From UBA710 sp051645705 (GTDB lineage: Bacteria; Bacillota_I; Bacilli_A; Mycoplasmatales; Metamycoplasmataceae): a stretch of 64,000 nt of DNA. A program made the translations under genes and the position numbers. The stretch is taken from positions 310,001-374,000 of the forward strand of contig JBOFBU010000002.1 in NCBI GenBank assembly GCA_051645705.1, in the 5' to 3' direction. The notes beneath the pieces were generated by a model. That model ran no database searches and was not told the origin of the DNA. It saw nothing but the letters and a program-made list of their open reading frames with translations. Numbering within the stretch: the first letter of the stretch is position 1; every line of letters begins with the position of its first letter. This document shows positions 11,309 through 19,819 of this stretch, in pieces.

Positions 11309-11322
11309 ATTACATATATTTT

Positions 11323-11356
11323 ATTATAAAAGATAATTTATTATTATCTTTTATAA
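11323..11356 (-). terminator. 14-bp perfect inverted repeat spanning the IIA-like gene stop; also holds the secA -10 box
   Basis: Arms at 11324-11337 and 11343-11356 are perfectly complementary with a 5-base loop. The stop codon of the upstream gene (11344-11346) lies in one arm and a minus-strand TATAAT (11323-11328) lies in the other, just ahead of secA. It may be a weak, all but GC-free terminator, a promoter, or both. Confidence 0.45.
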
Positions 11357-11664
11357 AGACTCATTATTTCATATGAAATATCAATAAACATTCTTGCATT
11401 ACTAAATTGTGATTCAGCATGAATTAAAAGGAGAGAATGTTCAACATTTTTCTCCTTTAATTCTTTTTGAATTAATTTAAAATAAACTCTTTCAGCCAAA
11501 ATTACTTTTTTGTTTGCACATTTTAATTCTTGTTCAGCTTTTTTAAATTCTTTTTCTTTACATAAATTAAAAGCATTAAAACAATGTTTTTTAGCAAGTT
11601 CAGCATTAGATATTATTTCTAAAATATTTTTTGATAAATTATTAGAAGTTGTTTTTGTTTTCAT
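11344..11664 (-). CDS. Degenerate PTS lactose/cellobiose-family IIA protein
   Basis: The 106 residues match the all-helical trimeric IIA-Lac/Cel family across their whole length. ILEIISNAELAKKHCFNAFNLCKEKEFKKAEQELKCANKKVILAE stands for helices 1-2, and HSLLLIHAESQF for the active-site helix. The phosphorylatable His appears kept (His82). The following Q-D-H-L-M is replaced by E-S-Q-F-S, so the Asp that helps bind metal in IIA-Lac is Ser85, and the conserved A-H of helix 2 is A-E (Glu58). No IIB or IIC gene is nearby; neighbours are secA and rplA. It could be a remnant or a regulatory relative instead of a working phosphocarrier. Confidence 0.6.
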   Translation of the reverse strand: MKTKTTSNNLSKNILEIISNAELAKKHCFNAFNLCKEKEFKKAEQELKCANKKVILAERVYFKLIQKELKEKNVEHSLLLIHAESQFSNARMFIDISYEIMSLYKR

Positions 11665-11678
11665 AATTTTTATCTAAA

Positions 11679-12371
11679 CTAATCTAATTTAATTTTAACA
11701 CCTGGTGACATTGTTGAACTTAATGTAATTGAATATATATATGTTCCCTTAACTGTATTAGGTTTTAATTTTTTAATTAAAGAAATAACTGTTTCTATAT
11801 TTTCTGTTAATGCTTTTGTTTGCATTGAAAGTTTTCCTACAGAAGTATTTACAATACCTGCTTTATCAGCACGATAATTAGCTTTTCCTTTTTTAAGTTC
11901 TTCTACTGCTTTTGCAGGAGTAGGAGTTACTGTACCAGTTTTAGGATTTGGCATTAAACCTTTAGGACCTAAAACTTTTCCATATTTTCCTAATGTAATC
12001 ATCATTTTTGGTTCTGCTACTATAACATCAAAATTAAATTCACCTTTTTTAATGATTTCTTCTAATTCAATTTTTCCTACTACAATATCAGCTCCAGCAT
12101 CTTTTGATTCTTGTTGCATTTTTGAATCATCAACAGCTACTAAAACTTTAATATTTTTTCCTGTTCCATTTGGAAGAAGAACTGCACCACGTAATTGTTG
12201 TTCAGCTTTTCTTGTATCTAAATTTAAGTTTAATGATAAATCCATTGAAGAATCAAATTTAACAAAATTTATTTTCTTTAAAATTTCGATTGCTTCTGAA
12301 ATTGAATAATGAGTATTTGGTTCAAATTTTGATAATGCTTCTTGCATTTTTTTAGATATTTTTTTAGCCAT
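11679..12371 (-). CDS. rplA: 50S ribosomal protein L1
   Basis: Binds 23S rRNA at the L1 stalk and helps release tRNA from the E site; in many bacteria it also represses its own operon. The 230-residue length is typical. Signatures are DLSLNLNLDTRKAEQQLRG, VLGPKGLMPNPKTGTVTP and the C-terminal GTYIYSITLSSTMSPGVKI. The ATG overlaps the rplK stop by one base (TAATG), so the two are translationally coupled. Confidence 0.98.
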   Translation of the reverse strand: MAKKISKKMQEALSKFEPNTHYSISEAIEILKKINFVKFDSSMDLSLNLNLDTRKAEQQLRGAVLLPNGTGKNIKVLVAVDDSKMQQESKDAGADIVVGKIELEEIIKKGEFNFDVIVAEPKMMITLGKYGKVLGPKGLMPNPKTGTVTPTPAKAVEELKKGKANYRADKAGIVNTSVGKLSMQTKALTENIETVISLIKKLKPNTVKGTYIYSITLSSTMSPGVKIKLD

Positions 12372-12958
12372 TATTTATCACCATTTTCACTTGATTTTTC
12401 TTTAATAACTTCAACTTCTATTTTTGCATCTTTCATTTCAGCATTAGTTTTAATTTCTTCTTGTAATTTAGCTTCATTTGCTTCTTGTTTAATTTTTTGA
12501 AGTTGTGCTTCTTTTGCTTGTTTATTAGCTTCATCTATGTTATCAAATCCCTCGATTAAAATACCCATATTTTTTGCTGTTCCAGCAATAATTCTCATTC
12601 CAGCTTCAAGATCATCTGTATTTAAATCAACTAATTTATAACTTGCAATTTCTTCAAGTTGTTTTTTTGTAATAGTTGCTACTTTTGTTGTTTTTGAATT
12701 TGCTGAACCTTTTTTAATATTTGCTGCCTGCATTAATTTATAAGTTGCAGGTGCTGTAAATAATTTAAAAATAAATGATTTATCATCGTGAATTGTTATT
12801 TCGACAGGAACTGGTTCATTTCCTCTATCTTTTGTTGCATCATTAAATTGTTTTGTAAACTCTGGCATAACAATTCCAAGACCTGCTAATTCAGGTCCTG
12901 GTTTAGCTTGACCAGCATTAAATTCCAATTTAGCAATACGTACTACTTTTTTAGCCAT
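12371..12958 (-). CDS. rplK: 50S ribosomal protein L11 with C-terminal extension
   Basis: Part of the GTPase-associated centre of the large subunit. The first 140 residues follow the family closely, for example KLEFNAGQAKPGPELAGLGIVMPEFTKQFN, KLFTAPATYKLMQAA and a C-terminal domain ending GTAKNMGILIEG. Typical L11 stops near residue 141-145. Here about 50 further residues rich in Glu, Lys and Ala are added, which probably form a charged helix. A GGAG ribosome-binding site precedes the ATG, and a structured leader lies upstream. Confidence 0.97.
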   Translation of the reverse strand: MAKKVVRIAKLEFNAGQAKPGPELAGLGIVMPEFTKQFNDATKDRGNEPVPVEITIHDDKSFIFKLFTAPATYKLMQAANIKKGSANSKTTKVATITKKQLEEIASYKLVDLNTDDLEAGMRIIAGTAKNMGILIEGFDNIDEANKQAKEAQLQKIKQEANEAKLQEEIKTNAEMKDAKIEVEVIKEKSSENGDK

Positions 12959-12982
12959 ATTAGCTCCTTTAATTTATTCTGA

Positions 12983-13028
12983 TTCCCCGTGGTCAGACGA
13001 AAATTTAATTTCTTCCACAACCAGCTAA
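12983..13028 (-). promoter_or_regulatory. Candidate L1-binding autoregulatory leader of rplK-rplA
   Basis: In the transcript, GGUUGUGGAAG and CGUCUGACCACGGGG flank an AU-rich hairpin (GAAA...UUUC), so that GUGG pairs with CCAC next to an asymmetric loop. L1-operon leaders of other bacteria mimic the 23S L1 site in this position. The call rests on position and pairing, not on a covariance search. Confidence 0.45.
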
Positions 13029-13058
13029 GAGTTGCTTATTTTACAATAAAGCAATAAA

Positions 13059-13064
13059 ATTATA
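13059..13064 (-). promoter_or_regulatory. Candidate -10 box of rplK-rplA
   Basis: TAGTATAAT on the minus strand lies about 100 bases upstream of rplK, placing the structured leader entirely in the 5' untranslated region. Confidence 0.5.
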
Positions 13065-13080
13065 CTATATTTTTTAAAAC

Positions 13081-14037
13081 TTAAAATGAATTGTTTTCTT
13101 TATTTATGATCAAAGGAACAATTATTTTAGTTGCAAAAGAAATAATTAATAAATTAAATCAAATTTTAATAGGAGAAGTTGCTAATGATGCCACTAAAGA
13201 AACCATAAAATTAATATCTAAAGACTCTTGATCAGCTAGAGCTACAACAGGAAGATTAATAAATTCTGTAAATAAAACAAAAACAAAAATAGGAACCATT
13301 TTTAAATAAATCTTTTCTGAAAAAGCAAATCTAGTTACTATAAAAAATACAATAACAATAAGAAATGAAATACCAATAAATAAATGAAAATATTCTTTTT
13401 TAGCAAGGAAAGAAAAGAATCTATGATTTCCAAATTCCGAAGTTAAGTGTTCTTGAGGAATAAAGAAAATAAAAATAAAACAACAAAACCATAAAAATAT
13501 AGAAAAAATAACACCTGTAGTTAAATTAAAATTTAAGCATTTATTATTTTTTTTGCTATTTTTAATTTTCATAACATTATCTTGATTTTTTTTCATTTTA
13601 TTTTCTAATCTAATTGCTTTTGAAGAATTTAAATCGTTTAAAAAATTAACAATTAAAATATGATGAAGTTTAATGTAGTTTAATTCTAATTTTTTTATTT
13701 GGTTTTCATTAGAAAATTTATTATCATATTTTTTAATATAAAATCAATAAAAAATTCCAGGAATTAATCCAGAAATTCCTAATGCTACTGAATATAATGG
13801 ATAATAAAAAGTGGGAATATATAAAAAAGTTAGTATATCTGTAAAAAAACCTACTATAAAACCTACTAATGGGCCAAATAAATAACCAGAAATTTTAACA
13901 GGTAATCCGGCAAGTGATAATTTAATGCTAGGAATAGCCGAAATGGCTGCAAGCTGAGCTCCTATTACAACAAATGCTATACTTGTTGCTATAAGAATTG
14001 AAACAAAGGCCATTTTCTTTGGAGTTCATTTATTCAT
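13081..14037 (-). CDS. ECF transporter S component, FolT-like
   Basis: Substrate-binding membrane subunit of an energy-coupling-factor importer; it would pair with shared EcfT/EcfA proteins encoded elsewhere. The frame of 318 codons starts MNKWTPKKMAFVSILIA. The N-terminal half holds several membrane helices and the segment LPVKISGYLFGPLVGFIVGFFTDIL, which closely resembles the core of folate-type S components. A hydrophilic Lys/Asn-rich stretch of about 65 residues then separates it from three or four more helices. Usual S components have six helices in 180-200 residues, so the insertion is notable. Folate is the favoured substrate (folD is nearby), but riboflavin or another vitamin is not excluded. 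Confidence 0.75.
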
Positions 14038-14053
14038 TTTATTTTTATTCTTT

Positions 14054-15889
14054 TTAAATTATTCCAAGGAAGAAAAGTACAACAACAGTTACAGCACCTG
14101 CAAATAATAAGGTTGTAAATGTAAATAAAAATCCTAATCCAACTTTTGCTTTTTTAGTTAATTTTTGTTTATTTGCCTTTTTTGCTTCTTTAGCTTGTAT
14201 TTTTGCTTCTTTTTCTTGTAGTTTTGCTTCTTTAGCTTCTATCTTTGTTTCTCTTTTACTTTTAGCAACAACTACTGGGTCTTGTGATTTAACATCAGGA
14301 CTTAAATAAGAATATGGTGATACTGGTTGTGTTGGTTGTGTTGGTTGTGTTGGTTGTGATTTATTTGATAAAGAAAGAGCACGTTTTAAATCTTGAATCT
14401 CATTTCTTATTGATCTTAAATCAGATCCAAATTCTAATGTATTAGAATTTCCTGAATTATTAGATAAATCTCTAATTTTATCTTTTATTTTATTTAAATC
14501 ATTTAAAAGGTAATTATTTTTTGAAGATGATGTATTTAAAATTGTTGTATTTAAATTATGTAATTCTTGCTTAATATCAACAATATCATTATAATAATTA
14601 TTACTATTTGTAGTATTAGTTCTATTTGATAATAAAATTCTTAAATTTTCTTGAATATCTCTTAAATCTTCTTTTAAATCAGAAATTTTTCTGTCTGTTT
14701 GAGCCATATCTGAAAAATTAAATTGTGATGTAAGATAAGAAAATTCATCATGAATTTCTTTTTTAATTTCATTTTTAAAATTTTCAACACTATTATTAAT
14801 TTCTGAAGTTATTGCTAAAGAATTAATTTGTTGTGGTCTTGAAAATGATAATGATTGTGTTTTTGATTGCATTTGAGATAAATCGTTTCTCATATGTTTT
14901 ATTTCATTTGTTAAGCTCTCTACAATATTAGATTGTGGTTGTGGAGTTGAATAATTAGGATAATCATAAACAGGATTTGAATAATAATTATAAGGATTAG
15001 GAGTAGGTTGAACAACTTGAATAGGTTGTGGTATAAATTGTGGAGCTGCTACATACATAGGTTGTGGTATTGATTCTACATAATTATATTGTGGAGTTGG
15101 TGAAGAAATAATCATTGTTTCTTGACCCAATGGATTAATTGCTGTATTTAATGTTTGTCCTGGAACGACAGTATATTCAATAGTTCCTGTTTGATTTGGT
15201 GGAATTATATATCCAACTGGTTGATAAATTTTCTTTTTCATATTCATATTTTGGCCTTTATTATTTTTATAACTATTATATATTAAATTATCTAATTCAT
15301 TATAATTTAAAAAATTGTCATCTTCTACATTATATTTAAAATCACTTTCTAAATTATATTCAAAATTGTTTTTTTGTTCTTCTTTAAAAAAAGGTATTTC
15401 ATTAAAATTTAATTCTTCATTTTCAATTGAATTTACTTCTTTTTTAATTTTTTGTTTTTTTCTATTCTCTAGAAATTTCTTCATTTCATAAGATGTTAAA
15501 TAGGAATTTAAAATTGTTTTTAATCTATCTATTTTATTTAAAGTAAGAATATCCTCACCTGTTTCTTGATTTAAATTTCAAGTATTATAAAGTTTTTTAA
15601 TTGTTTCTTCTGGGTTAAGTAATTTTACTGAATTAAATAATTTTATTTCGTGTACTAATTTATTATTTTTAAATGTTGAATTTATATATCCTTCATATTG
15701 AGGAACGAATCCTCTTGCTAAATCATTTTTATCTTTTTGAAATCAAATAACTCCTTCATGTTTTTGAGATAAATAATAATTAATAGCATCTTGTCTACTT
15801 TTAAAAAACACATGCGGTTCTTTATTAACCTTTTTTAATTTTCAAAAATATGGATCAAATTTTTTATCATATGAACAATAATATTTCAT
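14054..15889 (-). CDS. Tail-anchored coiled-coil membrane protein, 611 aa
   Basis: Not assigned to a named family. The first 70 residues (MKYYCSYDKKFDPYFWKLKK, then a VFFKSRQDAINYYLSQK helix and VIWFQKDKND strand) resemble the small DUF2188 fold. Next comes a basic and acidic stretch and a Pro/Gln/Tyr-rich part (about 200-300) with PQPQ and PIQVVQPTPNPYNYYSNP. Long amphipathic helices, probably coiled coil, follow (about 310-500) with heptad-like NDLNKIKDKIRDL. A PTQ tandem repeat, an Ala/Lys helix (KEAKLQEKEAKIQAKEAKK) and one C-terminal membrane helix (about 583-609) end the protein. No signal peptide is present, so the bulk is likely cytosolic. The start at 15889 was chosen over the internal Met at 15484 because the frame is continuous. 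A cytoskeletal or scaffolding role is only a guess. Confidence 0.7.
14325..14360 (-). repeat. 9-base tandem repeat coding Pro-Thr-Gln
   Basis: Four adjacent 9-base units (ggttgtgtt on the plus strand, the last with a changed end) encode a P-T-Q repeat linking the coiled coil to the C-terminal charged helix. Unit loss or gain would keep the frame. Confidence 0.85.
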
Positions 15890-15921
15890 TAGTACCTTTC
15901 TAGAATTTTTGCATTCGCATA

Positions 15922-16308
15922 TGGTGGAGGTAACGGGAGTCGAACCCGTGTCCAAATATTATTAGATTCCTTCTATCTACAGTTTATCTAATTTTATTTA
16001 ACCTAAAAAAATTAAATTAGCAAAATATTTTATTAGGGTTTAGTATTTTGAGTTCGTAATATTTTAACTAAATTAATATTATATATTCTAAATATAACAT
16101 TTTAATAAGTTATAGAAATTCTTATTAAATGACTAGCGCTTTATTTCTTAAGCAAAAGCTAGATTGTAATTGTTTTCAAAACTGATAAAATCAATTGCTT
16201 GATTTTCTGTTTTTTGTTCTTGTTTTCCATTTAGAAAAAATAGTATTATAGTCTACTAAACTACTGCAAAAAAGATTAATGAATATGTGTCAAATCCTTT
16301 ATACCCCC
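15922..16308 (-). ncRNA. ssrA: tmRNA (SsrA)
   Basis: Rescues stalled ribosomes by adding a degradation tag. The 3' end carries a complete T arm (GGGTTCGACTCCC) and an encoded CCA. The 5' end GGGGGUA pairs with UACCUCC to form the acceptor stem. The tag frame ends in NNYNLAFA followed by TAA, close to tags of other mycoplasmas that end in AFA. The reading frame before it contains GKQEQKTENQ, so the tag is about 26 residues; the exact resume codon (near a GGA) is inferred. Length about 387 bases. smpB lies just upstream on the same strand. Confidence 0.95.
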
Positions 16309-16313
16309 ATGTA

Positions 16314-16322
16314 TTTATAATA
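16314..16322 (-). promoter_or_regulatory. Candidate -10 box of ssrA
   Basis: TATTATAAA in minus orientation lies 5-8 bases ahead of the tmRNA 5' end. This suggests that ssrA has its own promoter besides read-through from smpB. Confidence 0.4.
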
Positions 16323-16336
16323 ACACTCTTTTAACT

Positions 16337-16762
16337 TTATTTTTTATATCTACTTACTTTTTTTTCATCTCTTTCTTTTATATATTGTCTCTTATCATAA
16401 TTTTTACGCCCTTTTGCGATTCCTATTTTTAATTTTACATATGATCTATCGAAAAAAATTTCTAATGGAATGATGGTAACTTTTTCTGTATCTTTTTTAT
16501 TTTTAATTTTTTTTAATTCTGATTTTTTAAGAAGCAATTTTCTAGGTTTAGTTTCTATATCTCTTATCCCCATTCACAATGCAATATGGATATTAGATGC
16601 AAACAATTCATTTGATTTAAAATAACAAAAAGAATTAGCTAAATTAATTCTACCGGCTCTTATCGATTTAACTTCTCAACCCATTAAAGATATTCCCGCA
16701 TTATATGTATCAAGAATTTGATAATCATAAAATGCTTTCTTATTTTTTGCTATTAATTTCAT
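16337..16762 (-). CDS. smpB: SsrA-binding protein SmpB
   Basis: Binds tmRNA and carries it to stalled ribosomes. The frame of 141 codons needs TGA as Trp. It shows KNKKAFYDYQILDTYNAGISLMGWEVKSIRAGRINLANSF (the OB-barrel signature with G-x-E-V-K-S) and DRSYVKLKIGIAKGRKNYDKRQYIKERDEKKVSRYKK, whose basic tail is the part that enters the decoding channel. It ends 28 bases upstream of ssrA. Confidence 0.96.
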
Positions 16763-16807
16763 TTATATTATTTTATTATTAATATCAATAAAATTAACAT
16801 TTTAAAA

Positions 16808-16813
16808 TATAAT
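16808..16813 (+). promoter_or_regulatory. Candidate -10 box of asnS
   Basis: TATAAT lies 29 bases upstream of the ATG and is followed by an AAGGGG ribosome-binding site. Confidence 0.5.
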
Positions 16814-16842
16814 AATTAATAAATATTATATAAGGGGTTTTT

Positions 16843-18168
16843 ATGACTATCAAAAAAATTTTATTAGAAAATAATTTAAATGAACAAGAAGTTAAAGGAT
16901 GAATAACTTCTATTCGTGGAAATAAAAATATTGTTTTTATATCGATTAATGATGGTTCAACAAATGAAAACCTTCAATTAGTTGTTAAAAGTAATATTGA
17001 AGAAGTTCTTAAATGAACTATTGGTTCTGCTATTTCAGCAAAAGGAGATATTATTTCTTCTTTAGGAAAAGAACAAAATAAAGAATTAAATGTAAAAGAA
17101 ATAGCTTTATTAGGTAAAGCAGATGTAGATTATCCTATTCAAAAAAATGAAATTAATTTAGAAACTTTAAGAGAACTTCCACATGTAAGACATAGAACTA
17201 ATTTGTTAAGAACAGTTATGTTAGTACGTTCTACTTTAGCTTATGAAATTCATAATTTTTTTGAAAAAGAAGGTTTTCTTTTTCTACATTCGCCAATATT
17301 AACTTCAAATGATGGTGAAGGAGCTGGAGAAGTTTTTGAAATTAGCGATAAAGAAGATGATTTATTTTTTAATAAAAAAGCTAACCTTACAGTTACTGGA
17401 CAATTACATGCAGAATCATATGCATTAGGTTATAAAAAAGTTTATACGTTTGGTCCTGCATTTAGAGCAGAAAAATCTAACACAACAAAACATGCTGCAG
17501 AATTTTGAATGATAGAACCAGAAGTTGCTTTTTATGATCTGAAAAAAATAATTAAATTAGCAGATAAATTATTAAAAACTGTTATTGAAAAAACAATGAA
17601 AAAATTACCAAAAGAATTTATTTTTTTAGATGAAAAAAATGATAATAAATTAATTAAAAATCTAAAATTGTTTTTAAGTAATGAAATTAAATGTTTAGAA
17701 TATAAAGATGCTATTGAAATTCTTAAAAAAAATAAAGATATTTTTGAAAATAAAGATATTTTCTTTGGACTTGATCTAAATACAGAACATGAAAAGTTTT
17801 TAGCAAATGAATATGCAAACGGTCCAATAGCTATAATAAATTACCCAAAAGAAATTAAAGCATTTTATATGCATAATAATCAAGACGAAAAAACTGTTGC
17901 TGCTTTTGATATTTTAGTCCCAGGAATTGGAGAATTAGTTGGTGGTTCTCAAAGAGAACAAGATATAAATAAACTTACTAAAAGACTTCTTGAAATGGGT
18001 ATTAATAAAGAAGATTTAAATTGATATTTAGATTTAAGAAGATTTGGAAATCCTGGAACTGCTGGTTTTGGTCTTGGATTTGAAAGACTTATTATGTATG
18101 TTTGTGGAATAGAAAATATAAGAGATGTAATTCCATATCCAAGAACAGTAAGAAATTTAAAAATGTAA
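16843..18168 (+). CDS. asnS: Asparaginyl-tRNA synthetase
   Basis: Charges tRNA-Asn directly. The frame of 441 codons shows an N-terminal OB-fold anticodon-binding domain (VKGWITSIRGNKNIVFISINDGS), class II motif 1 (about TLAYEIHNFFEKEGFLFLHSPI), motif 2 with FRAEKSNTTKHAAEFWMIEPE, and motif 3 FGLGFERLIMYVCGIENIRDVIPYPR. The final F-P/Y-P-R with GLGFERL and the HAAEFWMIEPE sequence favour AsnRS over AspRS. An AAGGGG ribosome-binding site lies just upstream. A low-GC stem-loop follows the stop. Confidence 0.95.
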
Positions 18169-18180
18169 TTTTAAAATAAA

Positions 18181-18224
18181 AAAAATAATATTAAAAATAC
18201 TGATTTTATTATTATTTTTAGTTT
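18181..18224 (+). terminator. AU-only stem-loop after asnS
   Basis: AAAAATAATA on the left pairs with TATTATTTTT on the right, followed by further T-rich sequence. The stem contains no GC pair, so it is at best a weak terminator. Confidence 0.35.
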
Positions 18225-18279
18225 TCTTTACATATATAGTTGAATAGATTTAAACTATTTCAATTATTATGGAGGAAAA

Positions 18280-18885
18280 ATGATTTATAAATGAGGCAAA
18301 ATTGTTTCTAAAAAAAATAATTATATTATTTTTGAATCAAATAAAACTGGGTATATTATTCATGTAGCAAATATTGATGATTTTGAGGTATTAAAATATA
18401 AAAAATTATTTTTATTTCATTATAAAAATGAATATATGGAAACGTATTATGGCTTTAATGAAATTAAAGAAAGAGTTCTTTTTAGCGATATTTTAAATAT
18501 TCAAGGAATTGGTCCTAAAACAGCTCTTTCACTTCTTGCTAAAGGAATTAAAAGATTGCTTTTATTAATTAAAAATGGTGATTGAGAGAAAATATCAAAA
18601 TATCCGTATATTGGAGTTAAAGCAGCAAGACAATTAATTTTTGAATTCCAAGCTAAATATAGTAAATGAACTGATGAAGAAAATGTAACAAAAAATGATT
18701 CAGTAGAATTTGTTAATAGAAAAGCTTTAGAAAAAAATTTAAAAATTCTTGGATTTAATAACAATCAAATAGAAGTTGCTTTAACTAAAACTAGTAATAA
18801 TGATAATTTAGAAAATATGATTGAGGAGGCTATAAGAATTATTGCTGATGAAGGAAGAAAAACAAAACAACTTATTAAGACCTAA
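18280..18885 (+). CDS. ruvA: Holliday junction DNA helicase subunit RuvA
   Basis: Tetrameric protein that holds four-way junctions and recruits RuvB. The frame of 201 codons, interrupted by TGA Trp codons, has the N-terminal OB domain (KWGKIVSKKNNYIIFESNKTGYIIHV) and the helix-hairpin-helix DILNIQGIGPKTALSLLAKGI. A second hairpin is KYPYIGVKAARQLIFE, and a C-terminal three-helix RuvB-contact domain contains ALEKNLKILGFNNNQIEVAL. Strong GGAGG ribosome-binding site. The gene overlaps ruvB by 38 bases. Confidence 0.9.
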
Positions 18886-19819
18886 TTTTTTTGAAGAATT
18901 TGTTGGGCAAGAAAATATTATTAAAACCCTTAAAATAGTTTTTTCATCAGCGATGGAAAGAAAAACATATCCTGAACATATTCTTTTTTACGGTCTGCCA
19001 GGTCTTGGTAAAACAACATTAGCTAATATATTGGCTAATTTTTCCAAAAGAAATATAATTCATATTCAAGGTTCCTTGCTTTTACAAAAAACTGATATAT
19101 TGTCCTTATTTGCTAGTTTGCAAAAAGCGGATATTGTTTTTATTGATGAAATTCATACAATGAGTAAAAATTTAGAAGAATTAATTTATTCTATTTTAGA
19201 AGATTGTGTGATCGACATTCCAATTGGTCCTGATGGCGAAAGAAAAATAATGAGAATGAAAGTTAATCCTTTTACATTAATAGCTGCAACTACAAAAATT
19301 TCTTTTATTTCTAAACCATTAAAAGATCGCTTTGGTCTTGTTTTAAAATTAGAAAAATATTCTAATGAAGAAATTAAAAAAATTATTATAAATTCTGCTA
19401 AAAAATTAAATTTTAAGGTTAATGAACAACAAGCATTAATAATTGCTAAATATTCTAACTTTACACCCAGAATTGCTAATAGACTGCTTAAAAGAATTTA
19501 TGATTTTTTTATTTTTTATAAACATAAAAATCTAACTGATGATTTGATTTATGAAGTTTTTCAATCATTATCATTATATAAAAATGGTCTAAATAATAAT
19601 CATATACAATACCTTAAAATACTAAATCAAAATTTTGCTAAATCAGGATTATCTATTAATACAATTTCATCTCTTTTAAATGATGATAAAAAAGTTATTG
19701 AAAATGATATTGAGCCTGAATTATTAAATCATGGATATATTATAAAAAATTCAAAAGGTAGAACAATTACTTTTAAAGGAAAAGAATATTTACAAACATA
19801 TAAGAAATTAGTTATTTAG
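18848..19819 (+). CDS. ruvB: Holliday junction branch-migration ATPase RuvB
   Basis: Hexameric AAA+ motor that drives branch migration with RuvA. Residues 49-57 form Walker A (GLPGLGKTT) and Asp100-Glu101 with following Ile-His form Walker B. LRPNFFEEFVGQENI is the family's N-terminal signature. Sensor-type AATTK and the lid RIANRLLKRIYDF are present, as is a C-terminal winged helix (GLSINTISSLL...GYIIKNSKGR). ATG 18848 is preferred to TTG 18842. A GAGGAGG lies 18 bases upstream and is too far for a standard ribosome-binding site, so coupling to ruvA is likely. RuvC is not in the window. Confidence 0.93.
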   Translation: MKEEKQNNLLRPNFFEEFVGQENIIKTLKIVFSSAMERKTYPEHILFYGLPGLGKTTLANILANFSKRNIIHIQGSLLLQKTDILSLFASLQKADIVFIDEIHTMSKNLEELIYSILEDCVIDIPIGPDGERKIMRMKVNPFTLIAATTKISFISKPLKDRFGLVLKLEKYSNEEIKKIIINSAKKLNFKVNEQQALIIAKYSNFTPRIANRLLKRIYDFFIFYKHKNLTDDLIYEVFQSLSLYKNGLNNNHIQYLKILNQNFAKSGLSINTISSLLNDDKKVIENDIEPELLNHGYIIKNSKGRTITFKGKEYLQTYKKLVI

